Program-made: the position numbers and the translations under genes
Notes under the pieces: model-generated
Seen by the model: only the letters and a program-made list of their open reading frames with translations
What the model was told of the DNA's origin: nothing
The model's database searches: none
Shown here: positions 6,600 to 12,099 of the stretch, piece after piece
Layout of the letters: the number at the start of each line of letters is the position of its first letter
Position numbering within the stretch: position 1 is the stretch's first letter
Origin: CAYHBS01 sp964360995
GTDB lineage: Bacteria > Patescibacteriota > Minisyncoccia > Ryanbacterales > HO2-45-13
Assembly (NCBI GenBank): GCA_964360995.1
Contig: CAYHYZ010000018.1
Location: 1-13,728, forward strand
Reading direction: 5' to 3'
Length of the DNA: 13,728 nucleotides

Positions 6600-6628
6600 T
6601 TGATTTTTAATGAGATATGTGGTAGTAT
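6600..6628 (+). promoter_or_regulatory. Promoter of the 6665 gene
   Basis: TTGATT (6600-6605), a 17-nt spacer and TAGTAT (6623-6628). The start near 6635 gives a leader of about 30 nt carrying the AGGAGGTG Shine-Dalgarno. Confidence 0.75.
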
Positions 6629-6664
6629 CTTTTTAAGTCAAACCAGTTCTTTAGGAGGTGTGGA

Positions 6665-6985
6665 ATGATTTCAGCTGAGGTTGAGTGGGACGATGAACAG
6701 TTCTGCCGCGTTCACCGAAAAGAACGGGAGCGCGACGAAAACGGAAAGTGGATCTGCGACGAGTGCATCGCTAATGCAAGCCAGCAGAGACGCTCTCGCG
6801 CACTCCTCAACGCTCCAAAGAAGCGGGAGCGCTTTCCGTTCGGCGACGTCTCCCAGCAGCGAGCTCGCGAAATTCTTGCCGAGAGGCATTACTTTCGACC
6901 CGGGAAAGACGGCAAGGTACACCAGATGAGTATCTCGAATCGCCAGCGCTTCTGGCTCGAGCAGCGAGCCAAGGGCCTCATCTAG
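6665..6985 (+). CDS. Hypothetical small zinc-finger-like protein
   Basis: A 106-residue, highly charged, soluble protein that I do not recognise. C14 and H17 (CRVH) with C31 and C34 (CDEC) form a CxxH-x13-CxxC arrangement typical of a small zinc knuckle. The remainder is rich in Arg, Lys and Gln (QQRRSR, KKRERF, RQRFWLEQRAK), which would suit binding to nucleic acid, but that is inference. The start is well supported by a near-perfect AGGAGGTG 7 nt before ATG 6665 and a promoter upstream. It is flanked by its own strong terminator and then by tRNA-His. Good expression signals make it likely to be a real, well-translated gene. Confidence 0.85.
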   Translation: MISAEVEWDDEQFCRVHRKERERDENGKWICDECIANASQQRRSRALLNAPKKRERFPFGDVSQQRAREILAERHYFRPGKDGKVHQMSISNRQRFWLEQRAKGLI

Positions 6986-6992
6986 GGCGAAC

Positions 6993-7030
6993 AAGGGCGC
7001 GGACACATGAGTGACCGCGCCCTTATCTTT
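6993..7030 (+). terminator. Terminator of the 6665 gene
   Basis: AAGGGCGCGG (6993-7002) pairs perfectly with CCGCGCCCTT (7015-7024), followed by ATCTTT. The 3' edge abuts the -35 box of the tRNA-His promoter at 7033. Confidence 0.9.
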
Positions 7031-7032
7031 TA

Positions 7033-7061
7033 TTGATTTTACGCTTTTTGCGAGGTAGGAT
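7033..7061 (+). promoter_or_regulatory. Promoter of tRNA-His
   Basis: TTGATT (7033-7038), a 17-nt spacer and TAGGAT (7056-7061). The predicted start near 7068 leaves a very short 5' leader before the mature tRNA end at 7074. Confidence 0.75.
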
Positions 7062-7073
7062 ACTCGCGTACGT

Positions 7074-7149
7074 GGTGCCTGTAGCTTAACGGTGAAGCGC
7101 CTCTCTGTGGCAGAGGAGACTGTGGGTTCGAATCCCATCAGGCACCCCA
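7074..7149 (+). tRNA. tRNA-His (anticodon GTG)
   Basis: The 8-bp acceptor stem pairs G-1 (7074) with C73 (7146), the histidine identity element, and 7075-7081 with 7139-7145. CCA is encoded at 7147-7149. The D stem is GCTT/AAGC (7084-7087/7095-7098). The anticodon stem CCTCT/AGAGG (7100-7104/7112-7116) encloses GTG at 7107-7109. The T loop is TTCGAAT (7127-7133). Unlike tRNA-Leu in this window, the CCA end is genomic. Confidence 0.96.
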
Positions 7150-7300
7150 GACGGTATCTAATATAACCGCAGATGGTTTATTGGATGCCACCCCGAAAGT
7201 CTCGACTTTTATGTCGCGATCAATATCAACTCAGGATTGATGACAACTAATGTTTATTTACTCGTAAGTGTGAGCCACTTCCGATGTTGTGGGGTTTTTG

Positions 7301-7309
7301 TGCGATAAT
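7301..7309 (+). promoter_or_regulatory. Extended -10 promoter, apparently leaderless
   Basis: TGC followed by GATAAT (7304-7309) is an extended -10 element with no good -35. It ends 7 nt before ATG 7317, so the RNA would begin at or next to the start codon. Confidence 0.5.
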
Positions 7310-7316
7310 ATATCGT

Positions 7317-7514
7317 ATGACTCAGAGGTTATATTTTAGACACTGGTTAGACTGGACCATTGCCATTATTTTCATGATATTTATTGGTATATGGGGGCAG
7401 GTGCAGCTGTACATTATAGAGCTAGAGACAACGCTCGCAGAAAGACAGACATTCGATACCGAGCAATACAACGATATTAAAAGTCATAGAAAATTGGGCA
7501 TCCCTGCGGAGTGA
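7317..7514 (+). CDS. Small membrane protein of unknown function
   Basis: A 65-residue protein with one membrane helix at about residues 10-33 (rich in Ile, Phe and Trp), a basic N-terminus and a charged C-terminal tail that may be helical (ELETTLAERQ). By the positive-inside rule the N-terminus should be cytoplasmic. An earlier in-frame ATG at 7284 exists, but the extended -10 element at 7301-7309 would lie within that longer reading frame and no Shine-Dalgarno supports it, so I prefer ATG 7317. I do not recognise the family. It begins a plus-strand run of envelope genes that follows tRNA-His. Confidence 0.65.
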   Translation: MTQRLYFRHWLDWTIAIIFMIFIGIWGQVQLYIIELETTLAERQTFDTEQYNDIKSHRKLGIPAE

Positions 7515-7571
7515 CTTTTTCTATTCAGTAGGACTACGAACCCCCGCCTCGTTTGTGTTACGTGCTAGGAG

Positions 7572-7577
7572 TATACT
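7572..7577 (+). promoter_or_regulatory. -10 element ending 6 nt before ATG 7584
   Basis: TATACT (7572-7577) matches the -10 consensus well. The 17-nt-spaced -35 (TCGTTT at 7549-7554) is weak. A leaderless transcript for the 7584 gene is implied. Confidence 0.45.
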
Positions 7578-7583
7578 GACGAT

Positions 7584-7781
7584 ATGGATGAACAACTCAA
7601 ACAAGCACTCGAACAGCTCAACGCGAAAATTGATGCAATTCATACTTCAGTAGAGCAGACCAGAAAATATTTTCTCTGGACACTGATTATTTCAGTGCTC
7701 GTGGTAGCGCTTCCACTCGTGGGACTCTTATTCGCAATCCCTTCATTTCTGAGCCTCTATACAAACCTTGGAGGACTTTGA
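7584..7781 (+). CDS. Small coiled-coil/TM protein
   Basis: A 65-residue protein with an N-terminal helical heptad-like region (about 1-27, QLKQALEQLNAKIDAI) followed by RKYF and one or two hydrophobic segments at about 31-57 (LWTLIISVLVVALPLVGLLFA). The layout, coiled coil then KYFLWTLII, resembles small conserved membrane proteins of unknown function that I associate with Parcubacteria; this is recollection, not a search. It probably oligomerises through the cytoplasmic coil. No Shine-Dalgarno precedes ATG 7584. It lies 69 nt after the previous gene and 36 nt before the next. Confidence 0.8.
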   Translation: MDEQLKQALEQLNAKIDAIHTSVEQTRKYFLWTLIISVLVVALPLVGLLFAIPSFLSLYTNLGGL

Positions 7782-7782
7782 G

Positions 7783-7811
7783 TTGCGAGGTGCACGGTGG
7801 GTGAGTATAGT
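7783..7811 (+). promoter_or_regulatory. Promoter of the 7818 gene, apparently leaderless
   Basis: TTGCGA (7783-7788), a 17-nt spacer and TATAGT (7806-7811), with ATG 7818 only 6 nt further. No Shine-Dalgarno fits this start. Confidence 0.6.
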
Positions 7812-7817
7812 GCGGAT

Positions 7818-8396
7818 ATGAAGGCGCCGAATATAAAGCCCAGCATCCTCGCAGGAGGAGGGATTCTGCTACTTGCTGTTGTTGTGGGGTACGCATTACT
7901 GCCAAAAGCGGTGGAAGCGCCCAGTGAGACGGAAAACACGGCCACTAGTACAGTTGGAGGAAAAATGACAACTGGAAAAAATACCGCAACCGGAGGTGGT
8001 TCCAGCGTGGGCGGAGGGGGCACGCAGGCGCAACCACAACAAGTTTTGCTCATCACGCCAAACGGAGGAGAGATATGGCAGCGTGGCATACAGTATCAGG
8101 TGAAGTGGACCATTGCGATTGATTCCAAGGACGTACAAGTCATTCTTATTCCTTCGACTTCAGTCATTGTAAATCCATTTACGGTGGCCGTATCGCGTAC
8201 CGTCGGGCAGGAGATGTTTAATTCAACAATATTTCCAACGTTGAGTGCAGAAGGTAGTTATACGTACAAAGTTCCTCAAACTGTTAAGACGGGAACGTAT
8301 CAGGTGCTCATTTGGGCAGGATATAAATGTAATACCAACCAGGTCAAAACAGGATGTGCATATGATTTGAGTGACAAATTATTCACTATTCGGTAG
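7818..8396 (+). CDS. Membrane-anchored exported protein with KNH-like domain
   Basis: The 192-residue protein has a basic N-terminus and one hydrophobic anchor or uncleaved signal (about 9-28). A low-complexity Ser/Thr/Gly linker (about 34-70, including SSVGGGG) follows, then a C-terminal beta-rich domain starting LLITPNGGEIWQRG (77-90) with VKWT soon after. The PNGGE...W...G...W pattern matches the Ser-Thr-rich/KNH (Kre9-like) domain often found in exported Patescibacteria proteins. Two Cys near the end (CNTNQVKTGC) could form a disulfide outside the cell. ATG 7818 is preferred over GTG 7797 because the promoter's -10 lies between them. The role is probably cell surface, but no substrate can be named. 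Confidence 0.75.
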   Translation: MKAPNIKPSILAGGGILLLAVVVGYALLPKAVEAPSETENTATSTVGGKMTTGKNTATGGGSSVGGGGTQAQPQQVLLITPNGGEIWQRGIQYQVKWTIAIDSKDVQVILIPSTSVIVNPFTVAVSRTVGQEMFNSTIFPTLSAEGSYTYKVPQTVKTGTYQVLIWAGYKCNTNQVKTGCAYDLSDKLFTIR

Positions 8397-8419
8397 TGCA
8401 CACCCGCAGCCCGCAGGGG

Positions 8420-8428
8420 TGTTACAAT
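8420..8428 (+). promoter_or_regulatory. Extended -10 promoter of mgtE-like gene
   Basis: TGT then TACAAT (8423-8428) forms an extended -10 that ends 7 nt before ATG 8436. A 6-bp stem (8400-8405/8417-8422) directly abuts it, so the end of one transcript and the start of the next are packed together. Confidence 0.55.
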
Positions 8429-8435
8429 AGGACGC

Positions 8436-8993
8436 ATGCAGGAAGTGCAGCACATCGAAAGCGGGGATGATACGAAAGAACCAGTGAGTCATTTAGTGTG
8501 GTTTCGGTTACCATGGCTTGTCGTGGGGCTGTGCGGGGGGCTTGTCACCACCATATTGGTTTCTCGGTTTCAGGGCGTGCTTGAACGGGATGTTCGGCTC
8601 GCTTTTTTTATTCCCGTGATTGTATATCTCAGCGACGCGGTGGGCATTCAAACAGAAACTATTTATATTCGTAACCTAAAGGGCAGAGTTTCGAAGTTTT
8701 CAAAATATTTTATTAAAGAAACGTTATTTGGATTTTCTCTCGGCAGTATCTTTGGCACTGCGCTCGGAGTGTTTGCGTATGTGTGGTTGCAGGATATTTC
8801 GGTTGGAATGACGGTAGCGATCGCGACGCTTATTAACATCACTATTGCTCCAGTGCTAGCGGTACTCATTCCCACTATTCTAGTTCGAGAACACACCGAT
8901 CCAGCGCTCGGCGCAAGTCCCGTTGCAACCGTGCTCCAAGATCTCATCAGTATTCTCGTATACTTTGGTGTTGCGAGCTTAATTATTTTGTAA
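8436..8993 (+). CDS. MgtE-type magnesium channel, membrane core only
   Basis: The 185-residue protein corresponds to the integral membrane domain of MgtE, which conducts Mg2+ into the cell. Five hydrophobic segments lie at about 24-45, 53-72, 95-118, 122-150 and 163-185. The DPALGASPVATVLQDL stretch matches the conserved DPAxxSGPxxTTxxD pattern of the pore, with its Asp retained. RLPWLVVGLCGG resembles the entry to TM1. The N-terminal Mg2+-sensing domain and the CBS domains of full-length MgtE (about 450 residues) are missing, so gating must differ. ATG 8436 lacks a Shine-Dalgarno but follows an extended -10. Specificity for Mg2+ is by family only. Confidence 0.82.
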   Translation: MQEVQHIESGDDTKEPVSHLVWFRLPWLVVGLCGGLVTTILVSRFQGVLERDVRLAFFIPVIVYLSDAVGIQTETIYIRNLKGRVSKFSKYFIKETLFGFSLGSIFGTALGVFAYVWLQDISVGMTVAIATLINITIAPVLAVLIPTILVREHTDPALGASPVATVLQDLISILVYFGVASLIIL

Positions 8994-9075
8994 CGAGAGT
9001 GTAGCACCCGACTTGCATGAGTAGTGCTGGTTTTGATACAACTAAAGCAAGTGTAGCCGTTCTTTGGAGGCGCCT

Positions 9076-9477
9076 ATGACACTTTTTACGAAGTGTATTT
9101 TAAGTCCCGCGAGTAGTTTGGATGGTATGCGTATTTCGGTCATGAATCGGCACACGCTTGCAGACGGGAAGACTTCTGATGAGCGGATTGCACAAGTATA
9201 TTTTCAGCACCATCTTCCTATCTTTGCGCCTTCTGGGCGACTACTTGGAGACTGGTACAGGCGTGGAATTGTATGGGAGGAATTTGTAGAGCGGTACTAC
9301 GCCCAAATGTCGAGCGCCACGGTGCGTCCGTTTGTCCGGCGGCTCGCTATCATGGCCACGCACACTGATGTCACATTGCTCTGTGTGGAGGAGACTCCGT
9401 TCATGTGTCATAGACAGTTGCTTGCGCTGCTGTGCAAATGTTTTGTACCTGCGCTACAAATCGAACATCGATGGTGA
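9076..9477 (+). CDS. DUF488 family protein
   Basis: A 133-residue soluble protein. The C-terminal VTLLCVEETPFMCHRQLL, with Cys-His-Arg, is the hallmark of DUF488 proteins. The middle part (LPIFAPSGRLLGDWYRRG followed by WEEFVERYY) matches the family's APS..L..WY and W..F..RY pattern. Biochemical function of the family is not established. GGAGG (9066-9070) 5 nt before ATG 9076 fixes the start; the TTG at 9064 in the same frame overlaps the SD. A possible promoter TTGCAT (9013-9018), 16 nt, GATACA (9035-9040) lies upstream. It is the one clearly soluble, SD-led gene inside the run of membrane-protein genes. Confidence 0.85.
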   Translation: MTLFTKCILSPASSLDGMRISVMNRHTLADGKTSDERIAQVYFQHHLPIFAPSGRLLGDWYRRGIVWEEFVERYYAQMSSATVRPFVRRLAIMATHTDVTLLCVEETPFMCHRQLLALLCKCFVPALQIEHRW

Positions 9478-9504
9478 TGGGAGCCCGTAAGAGTTCCTAT
9501 TTTT

Positions 9505-9540
9505 ATCCCACACTACTTTCAGGTGAAAGTAGTGTGGGAT
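9505..9540. repeat. Perfect 16-bp inverted repeat (hairpin)
   Basis: Positions 9505-9520 pair perfectly with 9525-9540 around the 4-nt loop AGGT. No T-run follows on either strand, so a standard terminator is unlikely. The 3' arm occupies the -35/spacer region of the PAP2 gene promoter. The arms resemble the separated arms at 6464-6479 and 6558-6573. Confidence 0.85.
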
Positions 9541-9552
9541 GTATTGTATGAT
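9523..9552 (+). promoter_or_regulatory. Promoter of the PAP2 gene, apparently leaderless
   Basis: GTGAAA (9523-9528), an 18-nt spacer and TATGAT (9547-9552) precede ATG 9559 by 6 nt. The promoter overlaps the hairpin at 9505-9540, which could hide or expose it. Confidence 0.5.
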
Positions 9553-9558
9553 GGGTGA

Positions 9559-10131
9559 ATGCAGTTGTTGTGGGAGATAGATTATGCTGTATCCACTTTT
9601 TTACATGCTTCATACGGTGCGCTCCCCGTGTGGGACGCGCTTGTTTATTTTTGTGCGGAGTATGCGCAGTATGCTATTGGCGCGTATTTTTTCTATTTCG
9701 TCATTACGTCTGCGCGCAACCGCGCTGATCAGCTACTGATGTTTGCAAGTACGATAAGCGCAATCATTCTTGCGCGACTCGTGGTGGTGGAAGTGATTCG
9801 CTTGTGGTGGGATCGCGCACGACCATTTGAGTTACTACAGTACACTCCTCCGTTTCCAGAAATATCCGCATCTTTCCCTTCAGGGCACGCAACCTTCTTT
9901 TTTGCGCTAGCTATGATGGTGTATTTGCATGATAGAACGCATGCATGGATATTTATTATTTCCGCCATCTGCATTTCGATTGCACGCGTGATAGCGGGGG
10001 TACACTTTCCAAGTGACATTACTGCAGGAGCAATTATTGGGTGTAGCGTATCGCTGGGAGTGTACTATTATATTGAGCCCTTCATTCGGAGTCGCGTACT
10101 GGTGCAAAAGCGTGCCACAGATATTTTGTAA
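9559..10131 (+). CDS. PAP2 family membrane phosphatase (undecaprenyl-PP phosphatase-like)
   Basis: A 190-residue polytopic protein with about five or six TM helices. The three phosphatase motifs are present: RLWWDRARP (81-89, Arg in place of the usual leading Lys), PSGH (107-110), and ARVIAGVHFPSD (142-153) with the catalytic His149 and Asp153. These place the active site at the outer membrane face. In bacteria of this size class such proteins often recycle undecaprenyl pyrophosphate, the lipid carrier of cell-wall synthesis, which would fit with murE and femX nearby, but phosphatidate phosphatase activity cannot be excluded. No Shine-Dalgarno is present. The DUF2914 gene follows after 11 nt, so they are likely co-transcribed. 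Confidence 0.88.
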   Translation: MQLLWEIDYAVSTFLHASYGALPVWDALVYFCAEYAQYAIGAYFFYFVITSARNRADQLLMFASTISAIILARLVVVEVIRLWWDRARPFELLQYTPPFPEISASFPSGHATFFFALAMMVYLHDRTHAWIFIISAICISIARVIAGVHFPSDITAGAIIGCSVSLGVYYYIEPFIRSRVLVQKRATDIL

Positions 10132-10142
10132 CACCGTGATAT

Positions 10143-11237
10143 ATGTTGTTATCAATTCCTCAGCGAGCTATTGAATGGTTTGAGAAATATGAACGGCACC
10201 TTTCATCGGGGGCCATGCTTTTTGGATTTATTTTAGATAATCTCACGCTCACGCGCGTCGATTTGTTGTTTGATAATCTGGTCATTATTTTTTATCTCGT
10301 GGTTGCAACTTCCTCAATTGCGCTTGTGCATTTTCATGCCAGTCGTAGATGGGAACACGAATGGCTGACACTGCTGCGCACGTTTGCGCCCGTTCCGATG
10401 CAATTTGCGTTTGGTGGGCTTTTTAGCAGTTTTGCGGTGTTTTATTCACGGAGCGCCACACTGGCATCGAGTTGGTTATTTTTACTTATGCTATTCGCAC
10501 TGCTTATTGGGAATGAGTTTTTTAGAGATCGGTATGCAAAACTTGCCTTTCAAATGGGGGTGTTATTTTTCTCGGTATACTCCTATGCAATTATTTTTGT
10601 GCCGATTGCAATGGGACGCATGGGCACTGGGATATTTTTACTCAGTGGTGTCGTGAGCGTTATTATTATTGTGGTGCTCATTGGATGTTTTGCGCATGTG
10701 TCGCGTGAGCGGGTACTCAAACACGCGTGGAATATGATCATAGCAATCGGTGGAATATATGTGCTGATGCATGTGTTATATTTTACAAATATTATTCCGC
10801 CCATTCCGCTCTCATTAAAAGATGCGGGCGTGTATCACGCGGTGTGGAAATCAACTGATGGAGCGTACCATGTGCTCGACGAAGAGAGGGGTTGGAAAGA
10901 TCGCATATGGCCGGTACACACCATTCACCTTGCCTCGCAGGAGCGCGCCTACGCATATTCTTCAGTGTTTGCTCCAACCCGCATTACGACACGCATTGTG
11001 CACGAGTGGGAGTTTTATAACGACACAACAAATGATTGGGAAGTGCTATTCACGTACACGTTTGGCATTGTAGGAGGGAGAGACGGAGGATACCGTGGGT
11101 ATACAGAAAAAATGCAGGTGCCGGAAGGTAAGTGGCGCGTCAGTGTCCGCACGCCGGAAGGGCTGCTACTTGGTAGATTGCGATTTAATGTTGTGCGTGT
11201 TGCCACAACCCCTAGGCTTATCGAGGTGACAAAATAG
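10143..11237 (+). CDS. Multi-TM protein with C-terminal DUF2914 domain
   Basis: A 364-residue protein. The first 220 residues contain about seven hydrophobic segments. The last 110 residues form a soluble domain ending GKWRVSVRTPEGLLLGRLRF, which matches DUF2914, a beta-rich domain of unknown function. A conserved Trp-rich stretch (HEWEFYNDTTNDWEVLF) precedes it. The soluble domain probably faces outside, judging by its position after the last helix, though topology is uncertain. ATG 10143 has no Shine-Dalgarno and no nearby -10; it lies 11 nt after the PAP2 stop, so termination-reinitiation is a likely way to translate it. The pairing with PAP2 suggests a shared envelope role, which is inference. 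Confidence 0.8.
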   Translation: MLLSIPQRAIEWFEKYERHLSSGAMLFGFILDNLTLTRVDLLFDNLVIIFYLVVATSSIALVHFHASRRWEHEWLTLLRTFAPVPMQFAFGGLFSSFAVFYSRSATLASSWLFLLMLFALLIGNEFFRDRYAKLAFQMGVLFFSVYSYAIIFVPIAMGRMGTGIFLLSGVVSVIIIVVLIGCFAHVSRERVLKHAWNMIIAIGGIYVLMHVLYFTNIIPPIPLSLKDAGVYHAVWKSTDGAYHVLDEERGWKDRIWPVHTIHLASQERAYAYSSVFAPTRITTRIVHEWEFYNDTTNDWEVLFTYTFGIVGGRDGGYRGYTEKMQVPEGKWRVSVRTPEGLLLGRLRFNVVRVATTPRLIEVTK

Positions 11238-11254
11238 TCACATGGGTGTATATT
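11226..11254 (+). promoter_or_regulatory. Promoter of the 11282 gene
   Basis: GTGACA (11226-11231), a 17-nt spacer and TATATT (11249-11254). The predicted start near 11261 leaves a leader with the GGAGGTG Shine-Dalgarno. The -35 overlaps the end of the DUF2914 gene. Confidence 0.65.
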
Positions 11255-11281
11255 GCAGACAGATTTTCGGAGGTGAAATAG

Positions 11282-11470
11282 ATGGGTGAGCAGCCTGATC
11301 GGTATCATGGGTTGTATCGTAGCGACAAGCTCATGGGAGTTGTTGCGATACTTATGTTCGCGTTCTTTCTTGGACTCATCATGTTTGGAGCTCACAAATT
11401 CAGTTCGTTATCACCGGAAGTGGCGGCGAGAATGGGTCGACCATATCCGATACAAAGATCCAGCGAGTAG
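11282..11470 (+). CDS. Small single-TM protein of unknown function
   Basis: A 62-residue protein with one hydrophobic helix at about 17-38 (MGVVAILMFAFFLGLIMFGA) between a charged N-terminus and a short C-terminal tail containing Arg-Met-Gly-Arg-Pro. I do not recognise it. The start is clear: GGAGGTG (11269-11275) 6 nt before ATG 11282, with its own promoter and a strong terminator immediately after the stop. It is thus a complete single-gene unit, and the one membrane-protein gene in this part with a good Shine-Dalgarno. Confidence 0.8.
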   Translation: MGEQPDRYHGLYRSDKLMGVVAILMFAFFLGLIMFGAHKFSSLSPEVAARMGRPYPIQRSSE

Positions 11471-11472
11471 AA

Positions 11473-11514
11473 AGGGTGCCCCGATGAGCCAATGGCAAGA
11501 GGGGCGCCCTATTT
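11473..11514 (+). terminator. Terminator of the 11282 gene
   Basis: AGGGTGCCCC (11473-11482) pairs with GGGGCGCCCT (11501-11510), 10 bp with one G-U. The 18-nt loop contains a small GCC/GGC stem, and ATTTC follows. It overlaps the 3' end of the minus-strand gene at 11509 and may also slow transcription from that side. Confidence 0.8.
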
Positions 11515-11790
11515 CATTACCATTCGCAAGTGTAGGTATCGATAGATCACATGGAGTATTCCCACCATGCAGATTCCTTTCCATGCTATGAGCCACCACA
11601 GTTCAGGGCGGAACAAGCCATCCGTGAATACCTCCACAATGTCGGATATCCCAAATAGCGCCGCCCATATTGCCGCCTCAATAAATACCACCCGTGCTTG
11701 CCAATGGGCAATTTGGTGCAAGATCAGGCTGAGTCCGCCCAGGGATATCCAAAATATTGCTTCATATATATTAAAAGTCGTGTACTCCAT
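11509..11790 (-). CDS. Small multi-TM protein of unknown function
   Basis: From ATG 11790 the protein has 93 residues and about three membrane helices (roughly 7-25, 31-50 and 65-85), with polar turns SDIVEVFTDG and RPELWWLIAWKG between the second and third. The WWLIAWK motif and the acidic SDxVEV turn look conserved, but I cannot name a family. A longer frame to 11808 is possible; I chose 11790 because TATATC (11804-11799) lies 8 nt upstream and no Shine-Dalgarno supports either start. The gene is convergent with the 11282 gene and divergent from the 43-residue gene at 11902. Confidence 0.7.
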   Translation of the reverse strand: MEYTTFNIYEAIFWISLGGLSLILHQIAHWQARVVFIEAAIWAALFGISDIVEVFTDGLFRPELWWLIAWKGICMVGILHVIYRYLHLRMVMK

Positions 11791-11886
11791 AGAAATTCGA
11801 TATATCAATCATATCATATACAATGATGTCTCCGATGTTGAACAAGGAAATTCACTGCGCTATTCGCCAGATGTATAAAGTGTCGG

Positions 11887-11892
11887 TATACT
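11887..11892 (+). promoter_or_regulatory. -10 element of the 11902 gene
   Basis: TATACT (11887-11892) ends 9 nt before ATG 11902. The -35 region (TCGCCA at 11864-11869, 17-nt spacing) is weak. The implied 5' leader is about 3 nt. Confidence 0.4.
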
Positions 11893-11901
11893 GAATGGAG
11901 T

Positions 11902-12033
11902 ATGTCTGAGGAGCTCGATATCAAAACCTGGATTTTTTGGATGATTGCCGCAGCGATTGTCTCCGCAATCATCATGTGGTGGGCGAGGGAAATGTATATC
12001 ATTGAATCAGATTTCCCGATTTTGCTTTCTTAA
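11902..12033 (+). CDS. Very small single-TM protein (43 residues)
   Basis: This short frame encodes an acidic N-terminus (MSEELDIK), a membrane helix at about 9-28 (TWIFWMIAAAIVSAIIMWW), then an Arg-Glu turn and a short tail. The tidy membrane-helix layout, with Trp residues at both helix ends, supports a real gene. A -10 element lies just upstream; a GGAG at 11897-11900 is too close to the ATG to act as a standard Shine-Dalgarno. The gene for a membrane hydrolase-like protein follows after 66 nt with its own promoter. No family recognised. Confidence 0.6.
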   Translation: MSEELDIKTWIFWMIAAAIVSAIIMWWAREMYIIESDFPILLS

Positions 12034-12064
12034 TAATTGCGCGTAGTGTATGTGCGTGACTTTT

Positions 12065-12093
12065 TTGACGTTCACGCGTTATCTCCCTATCAT
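12065..12093 (+). promoter_or_regulatory. Promoter of the 12100 gene, apparently leaderless
   Basis: TTGACG (12065-12070), a 17-nt spacer and TATCAT (12088-12093), with ATG 12100 6 nt further. This is the cleanest of the leaderless-type promoters, with both hexamers at optimal spacing. Confidence 0.65.
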
Positions 12094-12099
12094 CCACAC

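Noticed and set aside
6671..7138. Minus-strand open frame covering the 6665 gene and tRNA-His
   Set aside because: It runs through a tRNA gene and a strong terminator, and is antisense to a gene with good SD and promoter.
7196..7210. Short AAAGT/ACTTT hairpin with T-run after tRNA-His
   Set aside because: Only 5 bp and AT-rich; too weak to call as the tRNA terminator.
7284..7316. Earlier ATG for the 7317 gene
   Set aside because: The extended -10 element lies within the extra codons, and there is no Shine-Dalgarno before 7284.
9003..9034. AGCAC/GTGCT hairpin followed by GGTTTT after the mgtE-like gene
   Set aside because: A 5-bp stem with a 16-nt loop is weak, and it overlaps the likely promoter of the DUF488 gene.
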